Positions 19,274-27,992 of a stretch of DNA of 64,000 nucleotides are shown here, one piece after another (within the stretch, counting starts at the first letter, position 1; each line of letters starts with the position of its first letter). The notes below the pieces were generated by a model. It saw only the letters and a program-made list of their open reading frames with translations. It had not been told where the DNA came from and ran no database searches. The stretch is taken from assembly GCA_963793465.1 (NCBI GenBank), contig CAWCAJ010000006.1, positions 124,001 through 188,000 on the forward strand, given 5' to 3'. This DNA is from CAJQPP01 sp963793465. GTDB lineage: Bacteria > Planctomycetota > Planctomycetia > Pirellulales > Pirellulaceae. Position numbers and translations under genes: made by a program.

Positions 19274-19870
19274 CTAGCGGGATCCGTGAGCGCCGCCACA
19301 TTGACCCATCGTGCCGGCCATCCCGCCAGGGTGCTCTCGTCCCTCCGCGGGTTTCACGACGCTGAAGGTGAGTTTGATTTCGTCTCGCTGAATCTCATTG
19401 ATGCGATACTTGACGGTCATGGTTTGGCCTGCGCATTGAATCTCCAGCCAATACACGTGTCCTGTCTCCGGCCGGTAGGCTTGCCGGGCCCAGACGGTCT
19501 TTTCATCGGGGTCCAGGTCAACCTGTAAGTCAGCGTGTTCCCCCAGGTCGGCCACACGAGATTCCATTCCGGCAGCGGGATTGATGTGCAGAGATCCACA
19601 GCCATTAAAAACCAGATCAACGTAGTTGCGATGATCGGCCAGATCATGGCTGGCTTTACGAAAACTGTAAGCCGAGGTTTGGTAAGGACCGTTGTTCTGA
19701 CGCCGCGTCAGGACTACGTCGACTTGGCCGGTTTCCTTTTCGTCACCCCAGCGACTTTCTTCCGTTTGGCCCAGTGCCGACATTGGGAAAAGCAGCAGGC
19801 AGGGCAGAAACCAAAACCGGATGCCGCCGGCCGATCGCCAGTTTCCTGTTCGATTGACAGTTTGAAACAT
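19274..19870 (-). CDS. Secreted protein of unknown function
   Basis: 198 residues from the ATG at 19870. A signal peptide covers about residues 1-35 (basic N-region, hydrophobic FWFLPCLLLFPMSALG). The mature part is polar with mixed beta character and three cysteines, and ends in a Gly/His/Met-rich tail (GGMAGTMGQCGGAHGSR) that could bind metal. I recognise no family. The start at 19870 is preferred to 19912 because GGTGGAG precedes it and the signal peptide begins there. It lies between the repeat array and the sigma/pseudopilin pair, on the same strand as the latter but 137 bases away. Confidence 0.6.
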   Translation of the reverse strand: MFQTVNRTGNWRSAGGIRFWFLPCLLLFPMSALGQTEESRWGDEKETGQVDVVLTRRQNNGPYQTSAYSFRKASHDLADHRNYVDLVFNGCGSLHINPAAGMESRVADLGEHADLQVDLDPDEKTVWARQAYRPETGHVYWLEIQCAGQTMTVKYRINEIQRDEIKLTFSVVKPAEGREHPGGMAGTMGQCGGAHGSR

Positions 19871-20007
19871 CTCCACCCCCCGGTTGTCGCAATAAGGAAC
19901 ACTGCCCATCAAATCAAAGGTCAGCGATCCAGCATACCGAATCGGGTGTTCGCATGCAAAAGAACAGAAGTGCGGAACGTGGATTTCGCGAGTAGGGCCG
20001 GGCCAGG

Positions 20008-21036
20008 CTAATCGACGCGAAAGTTAATGAGTTTGGTGGCGCTGGGGGCCAGCACGATGTCATCTGCAGATGCTCCGGGACCGACCGTACCCCAGTCATT
20101 CACATAGATCGCATCTCCCTCGTATTCCGGCAGCTCCAGAAACTGGACTCGCCCGTCTTCGAAGAACACGTTCTGGCCATGGCCTCCGTGATGATCGCTG
20201 GCCCAACCGGGCAGAGTCCCACTGGGGTTATCGGCGATCAGGATAAATCCGGAGCGATGCAGGTTTTCCCCCACGTCGTGGACGCCGTTGCGGATCTGAC
20301 CCATCGTGTAGGCATAATCTCCACCCGCTCGTTTCTGCAAATCACGCAACGATTGCGGATCGGCCTCCAGCAGCTGTCGCAGAGTGGGAACTTCATGCTG
20401 TCGCGCCCGGCCGGCGCCGGCGCACAGAAAAGCATTGGGGTCTTTGACAAAACCACGCTCCATCAATTCGGGAGCATAAACCCCGGCAAAGGACAGGTTG
20501 CCGGTGGGCGGCATTTGCACATATCGGCCGCCGGAATTTTCAGAATACTCCAGCAACCCCATCCCCACGGTTCGCAGGTTGTTCTGGCAGGCCAGTCGTT
20601 GGCTTTGGAAACGGCTGTTGTTCAAGGCCGGCAGGGCCACGGCCGCCAACAGCATGATCACCACCACTACGATCACGAAGTCCATCACCGAGTTGCGACG
20701 ACGGGCGCCCGGTTCCAGGGAGTTGGCGGAGAACCAACGCCGCCGTGGCTGGCTGGCCAACGCGGTCGTGGCAGGTCTCTGCCAGCGCGATTCTCGGCGA
20801 GGGTGACTGGCCACGAACTCGCAAGTGCGACGTGCCAGACCGGCGGGGGGAAGTCCGGGCGGCGTCAGTTGCTCCAGGGGTGCGATCCGTTGCCTCAGAT
20901 CAAGCAATTGTTCCTTGAGTTCGTGATCTTCTTCAAGGCGTTTTTCGAGTTGCTGGTGGTGGCCGGTATCGAGCGCGCCCAGCATGTAACCCAGTAAGTC
21001 TTTGGGAAAAGAATCGTTCACTTCGGCTTCACTCAA
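20008..21036 (-). CDS. Anti-sigma-like N-terminus fused to a DUF1559/pseudopilin-like domain
   Basis: 342 residues. Residues 1-55 are helical (DLLGYMLGALDTGHHQQLEK) and resemble the N-terminus of anti-sigma proteins, though without Cys/His zinc ligands. A basic, Pro/Ser-rich linker leads to a single membrane segment (about 119-139). After it come ACQNNLRTVGMGLLEYSENS and a C-terminal DHHGGHGQNVFFEDGRVQFL, the signature of DUF1559-type planctomycete pseudopilins (H-X9-DG). The prepilin cleavage site is degenerate. It overlaps the upstream ECF sigma gene by eight bases, so translation is probably coupled and it likely controls that sigma factor from the membrane. Confidence 0.8.
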   Translation of the reverse strand: MSEAEVNDSFPKDLLGYMLGALDTGHHQQLEKRLEEDHELKEQLLDLRQRIAPLEQLTPPGLPPAGLARRTCEFVASHPRRESRWQRPATTALASQPRRRWFSANSLEPGARRRNSVMDFVIVVVVIMLLAAVALPALNNSRFQSQRLACQNNLRTVGMGLLEYSENSGGRYVQMPPTGNLSFAGVYAPELMERGFVKDPNAFLCAGAGRARQHEVPTLRQLLEADPQSLRDLQKRAGGDYAYTMGQIRNGVHDVGENLHRSGFILIADNPSGTLPGWASDHHGGHGQNVFFEDGRVQFLELPEYEGDAIYVNDWGTVGPGASADDIVLAPSATKLINFRVD

Positions 21037-21685
21037 CTTTGTTTTGTTGGTTCCACACGTCTGTCAATTGGCCGATGGCGGCATGCAAACGACTCTTGAC
21101 GGTGCCCACCGGAATGTCCAGCACCTCAGCCGCCTCGCGGTACTTCATGCCCTGATAATAGACCAGTTGTATGACAGCGTGCATTGATTCAGGTAATCCA
21201 TCCAGCGTGTTGCGGACTCGATCCTCACGTTCACTGCTTTCCGCAGCCGCTTCGGGTCCCGTCTCACTACTTTCCAGCAAGTTCACCAGCTTCTTGATTT
21301 CATCGCTGGAATCCTCGTTGCCGGCGCCGTCCAGCGATACCATGCGATGGCGTTTGTTTCGTCGCCGCAGGTCGATGGCCTGGTTGGTGGCAATCGTGTA
21401 CAGCCAGGGTCGAAAACGCCGCCCCTGCTGAAACTGGTCGCACTTGAGGTGCACTTGCAGGAAGGCACCTTGAAAAGCATCTTCGGCCATTTCGGCATTG
21501 CCCAGGTAGCGACGCAGATAGGAATACAACTCCCGCTCGTACCGATAGACCAACTGCGCAAACAGTTCCCGATCGCCCGTCTGGCGATAACGCAACAAAA
21601 GTTGCTCGTCAGTCAAAGGGTTTACCTTGGCGTTAAGCTGTCTGCGGACGTTGTAGTGCAAATCGTTGATCGTGGCTTGCATCAT
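21029..21685 (-). CDS. ECF-type RNA polymerase sigma factor
   Basis: 218 residues. Region 2 (about residues 25-100) has ELFAQLVYRYERELYSYLRR, AEDAFQGAFLQVHL and RPWLYTIATNQAIDLRRR. A Ser/Glu-rich linker follows, then region 4 (about 155-212) with LPESMHAVIQLVYYQGMKY and the helix-turn-helix AAEVLDIPVGTVKSRLH. It would direct RNA polymerase to a small regulon. The next gene overlaps it by eight bases and encodes a membrane protein with an anti-sigma-like head. The start is at 21685 or the adjacent ATG at 21682, with no clear ribosome site for either. Confidence 0.92.
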   Translation of the reverse strand: MMQATINDLHYNVRRQLNAKVNPLTDEQLLLRYRQTGDRELFAQLVYRYERELYSYLRRYLGNAEMAEDAFQGAFLQVHLKCDQFQQGRRFRPWLYTIATNQAIDLRRRNKRHRMVSLDGAGNEDSSDEIKKLVNLLESSETGPEAAAESSEREDRVRNTLDGLPESMHAVIQLVYYQGMKYREAAEVLDIPVGTVKSRLHAAIGQLTDVWNQQNKVE

Positions 21686-22246
21686 TTTATACGCACTTGT
21701 GGTTGGCCGGGTTTGGAGAAAATCACCAAAATTCTTGGTTCCGGCCTGCTCTTGGGCCGCCGATTTCCGTCCTGCTCCGCCAACTTCCGCGTGCGTCTCC
21801 TTTCAAAATACCTCGTAGAACCAGCAATACGAGGGCGTTTTCGCCGTCCTCGCCGGGGTACCGACCCGTCTCTAATGCTTCCATCGCAGGTTGGCGGACA
21901 AGTGCGGTCCGCCACCCATTTTTTTGCTGCCCAGGTCTGCGAGATCTCACCTTTGCAAAGCCCATGCCGGGCGGGCCCCAGATCCGGCGGGGACAACGGA
22001 CCAACGATCTAAACCCCAACGCAGTAATGCATTGCCGATTCGGTGGCAAGTCTTGCCAGCATGGGCCTGCCAGCGTTTGGTGGAGGTTTTGTGTAGAAAT
22101 TGCAGGAATGATTGAAGGCCCGACCGCGCCGCAACCGGGGCTGCCGCAACCTTCCTTGAGTGGAATTCCGGGTTCAGCTAGTCCTCCCAACGTTCGTACC
22201 GATTTCTGGCACGATCGTCCCGCTGCACCTGCCATAGGAATTTCCC
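21686..22246. other. Intergenic region upstream of the ECF sigma gene
   Basis: 561 bases with no gene I can support. Open frames exist on both strands, but their translations are Pro/Arg/Gly-rich and look like GC-rich noise. The region must hold the sigma-gene promoter (possibly autoregulated) and that of the small gene at 22247. No repeat, hairpin terminator or tRNA was found. Confidence 0.5.
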
Positions 22247-22507
22247 ATGCGCAATGTCCAGGCTTTGATCGAGGCATTGGATCGCCGGCCGGATCTTGTC
22301 CAGATGAAATTCGTTGTGAAGAGAACGGTTGAGGGGCGGGAAGAGATTCTCTGTCAGCCGATGGTCCTGGCAATTAACCGATCCACCAGTTCCGTGCAGA
22401 TTGTAAATCAGGATGAAACAGTCACGATCGAAGTGACGCCGCATGGGATTCGGGGCGACGAACCGACCCGGGTCAGCGAGTTTCCGCGGGGAACTGGCAA
22501 GCGTTGA
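22247..22507 (+). CDS. Small protein of unknown function
   Basis: 86 residues, cytoplasmic, no membrane segment. The sequence is balanced, with an N-terminal helix (MRNVQALIEALDRRPDLVQ) and beta-like stretches (VVKRTVEGREEILCQP, SVQIVNQDETVTIEV), and a polar tail. That composition is unlike the Arg/Pro-rich translations of neighbouring noncoding DNA, which supports it as a gene. AGGA lies seven bases before the ATG at 22247. I do not recognise a family. It precedes the permease operon by 147 bases on the same strand. Confidence 0.5.
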   Translation: MRNVQALIEALDRRPDLVQMKFVVKRTVEGREEILCQPMVLAINRSTSSVQIVNQDETVTIEVTPHGIRGDEPTRVSEFPRGTGKR

Positions 22508-22654
22508 AGCGGCGGTTAACGCAACGCCCCGCTGTCCCGCCCTCCGCCTTTCCAGCCTCGCCGCCGTCGCAGCTGCCTGATTTGACAGCCCTCTCGGGCG
22601 GTCTTAAACTCGCTCTTTCTCGAGGGCTCTGCCGCTGCATGCGCGAGGATCGTC

Positions 22655-24316
22655 TTGGCCAAATTCCGATATCAATGGGCAGCTGTTGGCGATATCAACG
22701 CCTTCTTTGGCTTGATGCTGGATAACATCGCGGGTCTGGTTTTGACCACGACGATGTTGCATACGATCTTTCAGTTCCCGGTGGAATTCATTCTGCGGTA
22801 TATGATCCCGGGCACCGCGGTGGGTGTGCTGGTGGGCGACCTGATCTATTTTTGGCTGGCTTTTCGCCTGGCCAACCGGGAACAACGCTCGGACGTGTGT
22901 GCGATGCCGTTGGGTCTGGATACGCCCAGCACGATTGGCATGGTTCTGTTTGTACTGGGCCCGGCATTTCTGGCGGCCAAGGCGGCCGGATTGGATGAAC
23001 AGGCGGCGGCCCTCAAGACCTGGCATATCGGTATTTGCGCGATCCTGATTACCGGGATGGTGAAAGCCGTGTTGGCACTGGGGTCCGGGTGGATCCGCAA
23101 TGTGTTTCCTCGCGCCGGGTTGTTGGGTTCCCTGCTGGCCATTGCCCTGGTCTTGATTGCCTTCACGCAACTGGAAAAACTCAGTGTCAATCCGATTGTC
23201 GGGTTCGCTTCCCTGGTGATCGTTTTCGCCACACTGGTTTCTCGGGGTCGATTGCCCTGGCGAATCCCGGGTGCCCTGGGTGCCGTGTTGGTTGGTTGTT
23301 TGATCTGGTACCTGTTGCTGGGATTGGATGCTGTTTTGGGAACCGATCTGGCTCATCCAGCCAACGCCGGAGGTCGTGTGGTCTGGTTTCCTGTGGAATG
23401 GCTCAGCGTTTTTTCCTTTTCCTGGCTGCAGGCATTTCCGGAGGCGTTGGCCTATCTGCCTTACATCATCCCCTTTGCCATCGCCACCGTGATTGGGGGG
23501 ATCGATTGCACCGAAAGCGCGGCGGCTGCGGGTGACGAATATCGGACAGGTCAGATCATTGGCACCGAGGCTTTTGCCACCCTCGTGGCTGGACTGTGTG
23601 GAGGCGTGATTCAAACCACACCCTACATCGGACATCCGGCCTACAAAATGATGGGGGGGCGCAGCCTACACTCTGGCGACGGCACTGTTTGTGGGAGTGC
23701 CGGCCTGGTGGGCTACTTCAGTTTTCTGTTTCAATGGGTTCCCGAGGCGGCCGTTTTACCGATCTTGATTTTTATCGGTATCGAGATCACGGCCCAGAGT
23801 TTTCTGGCCACTCCGCGACGACACTATGCGGCCCTGGCCGTAGCCTGTCTGCCGGCGTTGGCCAAGCTGGTCATGATCTACCTCGGCCAGTTTTTGGCGG
23901 CCGTGAATTATGATCAACTGAGTCCTGTGGAAGCAGCCAAACTGCAAAACCTGACGCTGCATCTGCAGGTGTTGGCAGGTGGTTTCATCATCACCAGCCT
24001 GATTTGGGCCGCGGCGGTAGCCAGCATCGTCGATCGCCGCTTCCACAGCGCCGCAGTATTCTGGGGCGTCGCAGGCGTGTTGGTGTTGTTTGGTATCATG
24101 CACTCCCCCCTGGATGGCGACAAAATGTTCTGGCCCTGGCAGATCGGACAGATTGCGGGCCTGGATGGTACGGTCTCCTTCGATCCGGCTGTGCACAGGG
24201 TGGTGGTCGAGTTTGCAGTCTCTTACTTTGTGATGGCTGTACTGATGCTGATGCTGGGTTGGCATCAGCAGCCAATTGACAGCGACGAGGAGTATGAACA
24301 GATTCATGGGCATTGA
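22655..24316 (+). CDS. NCS2-type (xanthine/uracil/AzgA-like) permease
   Basis: 553 residues with about 12 membrane segments. The N-terminus GDINAFFGLMLDNIAGLVL, the MPLGLDTPS segment, and the FPRAGLLGSLLAIALVLIAF and PFAIATVIGGIDCTESA helices fit the NCS2/COG2252 permeases that import purines or related compounds with a cation. Between about 23660 and 23695 roughly 12 residues read RSLHSGDGTVC, but a neighbouring frame reads AAYTLATALFVG, which continues the family pattern much better. One extra G in the seven-G run and one missing base near 23695 would compensate each other. The methyltransferase start overlaps its 3' end. Substrate unknown. Confidence 0.8.
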   Translation: MAKFRYQWAAVGDINAFFGLMLDNIAGLVLTTTMLHTIFQFPVEFILRYMIPGTAVGVLVGDLIYFWLAFRLANREQRSDVCAMPLGLDTPSTIGMVLFVLGPAFLAAKAAGLDEQAAALKTWHIGICAILITGMVKAVLALGSGWIRNVFPRAGLLGSLLAIALVLIAFTQLEKLSVNPIVGFASLVIVFATLVSRGRLPWRIPGALGAVLVGCLIWYLLLGLDAVLGTDLAHPANAGGRVVWFPVEWLSVFSFSWLQAFPEALAYLPYIIPFAIATVIGGIDCTESAAAAGDEYRTGQIIGTEAFATLVAGLCGGVIQTTPYIGHPAYKMMGGRSLHSGDGTVCGSAGLVGYFSFLFQWVPEAAVLPILIFIGIEITAQSFLATPRRHYAALAVACLPALAKLVMIYLGQFLAAVNYDQLSPVEAAKLQNLTLHLQVLAGGFIITSLIWAAAVASIVDRRFHSAAVFWGVAGVLVLFGIMHSPLDGDKMFWPWQIGQIAGLDGTVSFDPAVHRVVVEFAVSYFVMAVLMLMLGWHQQPIDSDEEYEQIHGH

Positions 24317-24965
24317 GCGAATTTTGGAACCCGAGGTCATGGATACACCGACCGAGGCCCAGGACTACAACGGCATGGACCATTCGGAAGTCAACCGGCT
24401 GTTTGTGCAGGACTTTCTGGCCGCCGGTGGCCCCGCCCAGGACATCCTGGACCTGGGAACCGGGACGGCATTGATCCCGATCGAGTTGTGCCGCCACCAT
24501 GAATCCTGCCGCGTGATGGCCGTGGATGCGGCGGTCCATATGCTGGAACTGGCTCGCTACAATGTGGATTCGGCAGGGATGCTGGACCGAGTCCAGCTGC
24601 AAAAAGTGGATGCCAAGGCCCTGGAATTCAAGGACGGGATGTTCGACGCGGTCATTTCCAACAGTATCGTGCATCACATACCGCAACCCATCGAGGTGTT
24701 GAGTGAGGCCGTGCGGGTTACCCGAGACGGCGGTCAGTTGTTTTTCCGGGATCTGCTGCGTCCGTCCAGTCGTGAGCAATTGCAGGAGCTGGTGCAAACG
24801 TATGCTGGGGAAGAGAACGCCCATTCGCAAAGGATGTTTGCCGAGTCATTGCATGCCGCGTTGACGTTGCAGGAAATCAGGCAGTTGGTGGCATCGCTGG
24901 GGTTTGACGCAACCGCCGTCCAGCAGACCTCCGACCGGCACTGGACTTGGTCGAGCACCAAATGA
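24294..24965 (+). CDS. Class I SAM-dependent methyltransferase
   Basis: 223 residues. Motif I DILDLGTGTALIPIEL, motif II RVMAVDAAVHMLELA, an acidic KVDAKALEF, motif IV DAVISNSIVHHI and DGGQLFFRDLLRP define a methyltransferase close to the Methyltransf_11/25 group. The C-terminal region has helices around TLQEIRQLVASLGF. The substrate is unknown. The start at 24294 overlaps the permease by 23 bases and has GAGGAG close upstream; ATG at 24306 is an alternative. Its TGA stop overlaps the ATG of the PII-like gene (ATGA), so the three products are likely made in fixed ratio. Confidence 0.88.
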   Translation: MNRFMGIERILEPEVMDTPTEAQDYNGMDHSEVNRLFVQDFLAAGGPAQDILDLGTGTALIPIELCRHHESCRVMAVDAAVHMLELARYNVDSAGMLDRVQLQKVDAKALEFKDGMFDAVISNSIVHHIPQPIEVLSEAVRVTRDGGQLFFRDLLRPSSREQLQELVQTYAGEENAHSQRMFAESLHAALTLQEIRQLVASLGFDATAVQQTSDRHWTWSSTK

Positions 24966-25282
24966 AACAGATCATCGCCATCGTCAAACCGTTTCTGGCC
25001 GAACAGGTGCTGCAAGCCCTGGGACAAAACGGGTATACCGATTTGACGATTCGCGAAGTGCATGGTTACGGGCGACAAAAAAGTTACCTGTCACAGTACC
25101 AGCAGAACGAATACTCGGTGGTTTTCCTCCCCAAGATCGAGATCTGTATTTGGTCCACGGATGATGCGGTCGAAGAAATCGTGCGAATTGTGACCACGCA
25201 TGCCCGCACGGGACGAATGGGGGACGGTAAGGTGTTTTGTCTGGATGTCGTTGCCGAACACTCGGAATCGTCGGGATCGTGA
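24962..25282 (+). CDS. PII-like signal protein with shortened C-terminus
   Basis: 106 residues. It aligns throughout with GlnB/GlnK: the opening KQIIAIVKPF, the T-loop base GYGRQK, a T-loop of normal length keeping the Tyr51 equivalent (QQNEYSVVFLPKIEI), and the B-loop TGRMGDGKVF. The C-terminus is short and lacks the RIRTGE-type segment whose arginines hold ATP in GlnB. Trimeric PII proteins sense 2-oxoglutarate and ATP/ADP and bind transporters or enzymes. It is translationally coupled to a methyltransferase and permease rather than to amtB or glnA. A run of eight Ts at 25346-25353, after a weak stem, may end the operon. Confidence 0.88.
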   Translation: MKQIIAIVKPFLAEQVLQALGQNGYTDLTIREVHGYGRQKSYLSQYQQNEYSVVFLPKIEICIWSTDDAVEEIVRIVTTHARTGRMGDGKVFCLDVVAEHSESSGS

Positions 25283-25430
25283 CACTGCCCGGCCGGGCAA
25301 TGCTGCGAATCTGGGGGCTGGTGAGGTGGGGTTGGGCCGGGTGACTTTTTTTTGCGACTTGAAACGGACTCTGGGTTTTGCCATAGTGAATTGGCTCGTC
25401 CTCCGCGGAATCCATTCACGAAAGTGCACT

Positions 25431-26603
25431 ATGTATCCGGCCCGAATGCTGCGTTCTGTTTGTACCGCCATCCTGTGGGTTGCCATCTGCACGGTCGGAC
25501 TGGGACTGGGGCTGGCTTGCGGTAATCTGTCGGCTCAGGACACGGTCGATTTTGAGACACAGATCAAGCCCCTCTTCGAACGTCATTGCATCCGCTGTCA
25601 CGGACCGGAGGATCAACAGGGTGATTTTCGCATCGACGATCGGGAAGCCGTTTTTTCCGGCTATCTCGAGCCAGGGGATCATCAATTCAGTGACGTGTAT
25701 GCCCTGGTAAGCAGCGGCGACGAAGAGGAGCTGATGCCACCGCCCGGCGAAGGTGGACCGCTTCCCCAGGAGCAGATCAAATTGATCAGGGACTGGATTG
25801 ACCAAGGTGCGGACTGGCCCGAAACCGTCTCTCTGGAACTTCTGCAGGAAGTGGTCCAAGAAGTCCAGGAACAGGTGGTTGAGGAGCAGAAAACCAAAGA
25901 TGCCGAAGCCAATAATGGACAGCTGGTCACCGAGATCGTGGGTTTACTGCACCCCGTGTTGTTGCACTTTCCGGTGGCTTTGTTGATCGGGGGCGCTTTT
26001 TTTGCCGTGCTCGGCTTCCGTGGCGAGTCGCCTTTGGCCGACGCCGCCTACTACTGCCTGTGGCTGGGTGCCTGGCTGGCGATCCTGGCCTGCCTGTCGG
26101 GTTGGTACTTTGCCGTCGACAAAAATATGGGGGACTGGCAACGTTCCTTTGATTTCAACAAAAGTATTGATGTGCATCGCTGGGGTGGGATTCTGGTGGC
26201 GATCCTGGCATTTGTCCTGGCCTTGATCGCCTGCGGTTCACGCCGCCGCGATCCCTACGGCACGGGGGCCTTCTGGAAACTGTCCCTGGTTTTATTGGCG
26301 GTTCTGACCGGTTTTGTGGCTCATCATGGTGGCAAAATGACCCATGATGGCTTGCACGAAAAATTGAATCGCAAGACCAATCAACTCTACCAAAACCTGA
26401 CCGGCGAGACTCAAGCCGCACCCAATCCACTCAACGACGACGGTCCGCTCAACGAAGGGAACAACAGTGAGCCACCGGGGGCACCTGGCGGCGAAAATGG
26501 AAAAGCGAAAGCTGGTGATGAAGGGAATGCCGCCGTCAGCCAGGAGCCCGCTCCACCCCAGGGAGCCGATGAGGCAGCCGACGATGACGATCCGTTGGAC
26601 TGA
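25431..26603 (+). CDS. Planctomycete-type cytochrome c with DUF2231-like membrane domain
   Basis: 390 residues. Signal segment (about residues 8-35), then a cytochrome domain with the haem site CIRCHGPED (Cys53, Cys56, His57) and DGxxDxR-like FRIDDREAVFSGY and DEEELMPPPGEG. An acidic linker joins four to five membrane helices from about residue 165, starting LLHPVLLHFPVALLIGG, a pattern seen in DUF2231-type proteins. The last 60 residues are Pro/Glu/Gly-rich and disordered. Likely a membrane-anchored electron carrier facing the periplasm. The ATG at 25431 begins the signal peptide; the frame is open further upstream but without homology. Confidence 0.82.
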   Translation: MYPARMLRSVCTAILWVAICTVGLGLGLACGNLSAQDTVDFETQIKPLFERHCIRCHGPEDQQGDFRIDDREAVFSGYLEPGDHQFSDVYALVSSGDEEELMPPPGEGGPLPQEQIKLIRDWIDQGADWPETVSLELLQEVVQEVQEQVVEEQKTKDAEANNGQLVTEIVGLLHPVLLHFPVALLIGGAFFAVLGFRGESPLADAAYYCLWLGAWLAILACLSGWYFAVDKNMGDWQRSFDFNKSIDVHRWGGILVAILAFVLALIACGSRRRDPYGTGAFWKLSLVLLAVLTGFVAHHGGKMTHDGLHEKLNRKTNQLYQNLTGETQAAPNPLNDDGPLNEGNNSEPPGAPGGENGKAKAGDEGNAAVSQEPAPPQGADEAADDDDPLD

Positions 26604-26635
26604 ATCCGGTTCGGCCCGGCGTAAAGACCGCCTGC

Positions 26636-27112
26636 TTACCGACTGCCCAGTTTGACAATGGTCTCAAATTGTCGTTTGGTCACGGGTTGCACGGATAGCC
26701 GCGAGCCCTTTTGCAGCAACACCATGCCCTCTAGGGCTTTGACGGATTTCAGTTCGTCCAGGGGCAGGAACGTTTTGAATTTCTGGACAAATTGGATGTC
26801 GACCATGAACCAGCGGGGTGTCGACACCGTCGCCTTGGGGTCAAAGTACTTGCTTTTTTTGTCAAACTGGGTGGCATCCGGATAGGACTCACGGACGACT
26901 TGTGCCACTCCGGCGATGCCGGTTGGTTTGGCATTGGAATGATAGAACAGAACCGGGTCACCCAATTTTATTTCATCACGCATCAGATTGCGGGCCTGGT
27001 AATTCCGCACCCCATCCCAGCAGGTGGTCCGATCCTTGTCCCGGGCCAGGTCATCGATCGAGTAAACATCCGGTTCGGATTTCAACAACCAGTATCGCTG
27101 GGTTCGTGCCAT
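26636..27112 (-). CDS. EVE domain protein
   Basis: 158 residues, a complete EVE (PUA-like) domain. Characteristic pieces are RYWLLKSEPDVYSIDDL, WDGVRNYQARNLMRDE, LFYHSNAKPTGIAGVAQVVRE and YPDATQFDKKSKYFDPKA. EVE domains bind modified nucleobases in DNA or RNA; stand-alone bacterial members of this length are common and their target is usually unknown. The ATG at 27112 fits the conserved start MARTQRYWLLKSEPD; 28 extra upstream codons lack homology. The gene borders the REP/RAYT locus but nothing shows a functional link. Confidence 0.9.
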   Translation of the reverse strand: MARTQRYWLLKSEPDVYSIDDLARDKDRTTCWDGVRNYQARNLMRDEIKLGDPVLFYHSNAKPTGIAGVAQVVRESYPDATQFDKKSKYFDPKATVSTPRWFMVDIQFVQKFKTFLPLDELKSVKALEGMVLLQKGSRLSVQPVTKRQFETIVKLGSR

Positions 27113-27352
27113 GACAACGGGCCCTTTGAGCGTTAGAGAGTTGGCGATGGATTGGCAAGCCATGTGCAATCCAGGCCGCCACACCTGGATTAGCATGTTT
27201 TTTCGTTCGGTTGCTGGAACGCACCAGGCCCCAGCATAAGATCCAAGGCCGGACTGCCCATCCGGGCGAAAGGCACATCGGCCGCCGGGACGGGCTTCAG
27301 GATAGTCCTTTGATCCGCAGCGTTAAAGGACTGGCGGGTGCTTCAATGTACC

Positions 27353-27528
27353 CATCCGCATACTGCGCCACGCCCATAGAAGGTGTCGCCCATAGAAGGT
27401 GTCAATCGCCAACAACACCTGGTTGGCGAAAACCGACGTCCGCTCAACCAATGTTTATTCGCGCCGATCCGCTCAAGTTGGGCAACCGCATCCACTTCAA
27501 ACCTCCTTACATTTGGGTGGCCCCTTTC
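27353..27528. repeat. Left long direct repeat of the RAYT locus
   Basis: This segment matches 29438-29595 in the same orientation with scattered differences. Shared blocks include ATCCGCAT, GGTGTCAATCGCCA, AAACCGACGT, CGCGCCGATCCGCTCAAG, TCAAACCTCC and TTTGGGTGGCCCCTTTC. The left copy is longer because a 16-base piece (CGCCCATAGAAGGTGT) is tandemly duplicated. The pair brackets the tyrosine transposase gene. Confidence 0.85.
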
Positions 27529-27630
27529 ATTTCTGGGTGGCCCCTTTCTTTTTTCTTTCTTCCAATTGTTTACGTTTTTTCTCCGGCTGGAAAGCCGGAG
27601 GTACATCCGCCTTTCCAGGCGGATTCCCAG

Positions 27631-27892
27631 CGGCGGAAATCAGGGAGACACCAGGGGGAGCCCAAAACAGGGGCCCAAAACAGGCCGAAAACAGGGGCCG
27701 GAACCGACACCCAACGCGGCGGAAATCAGGGAGACACCAGGGGGAGCCCAAAACAGGGAGCCCAAAACAGGGAGCCCAAAACAGGGACACCCAAGAAAGC
27801 CCGGGAGCCCAAAACAGGGACACCCAAGAAAAAGCCCAAGACAGGGACACCCAACAAGAGCCAGCCGAGACAGGGACACCCAAAAAATATGG
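27631..27892. repeat. REP-like AAAACAGGGACACCCA array, left of the transposase
   Basis: A dense repeat block. A 42-base segment starting CGGCGGAAATCAGGGAGACA occurs twice, 86 bases apart (27631 and 27717). It is followed by tandem GAGCCCAAAACAGG units and four copies of CAGGGACACCCA; a fifth lies at 28070-28081. This motif roughly mirrors the AAGAAAGGGGCCACCC read on the opposite strand of the right-hand array. No protein-like translation is present. Confidence 0.85.
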
Positions 27893-27934
27893 ATCTCCGA
27901 TTTTCTGTTGTTCGTTGTTTGATTTTGGATTCGA

Positions 27935-27992
27935 GCCACAGAGCTCACCGAGCAATTGACCTGTCTTTGTAAACTCTGTGTCGCTCTGTGGC
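27935..27992. repeat. Inverted repeat GCCACAGAGC / GCTCTGTGGC
   Basis: Perfect ten-base inverted arms at 27935-27944 and 27983-27992, with 38 bases between them that also contain ACTCTGTGTC. It resembles dispersed CACAGAG/CTCTGTG intergenic elements known in several bacterial phyla. It lies inside the REP-rich region, between the left array and the transposase gene. Confidence 0.65.

Noticed and set aside
21697..22373. Overlapping open frames on both strands upstream of the ECF sigma gene
   Set aside because: Arg/Pro/Gly-rich translations without motifs, equally long on both strands; GC-rich noise.
27383..27972. Several long open frames in the REP-rich region
   Set aside because: Their translations are low-complexity copies of the repeat units in all frames, with no ribosome site.
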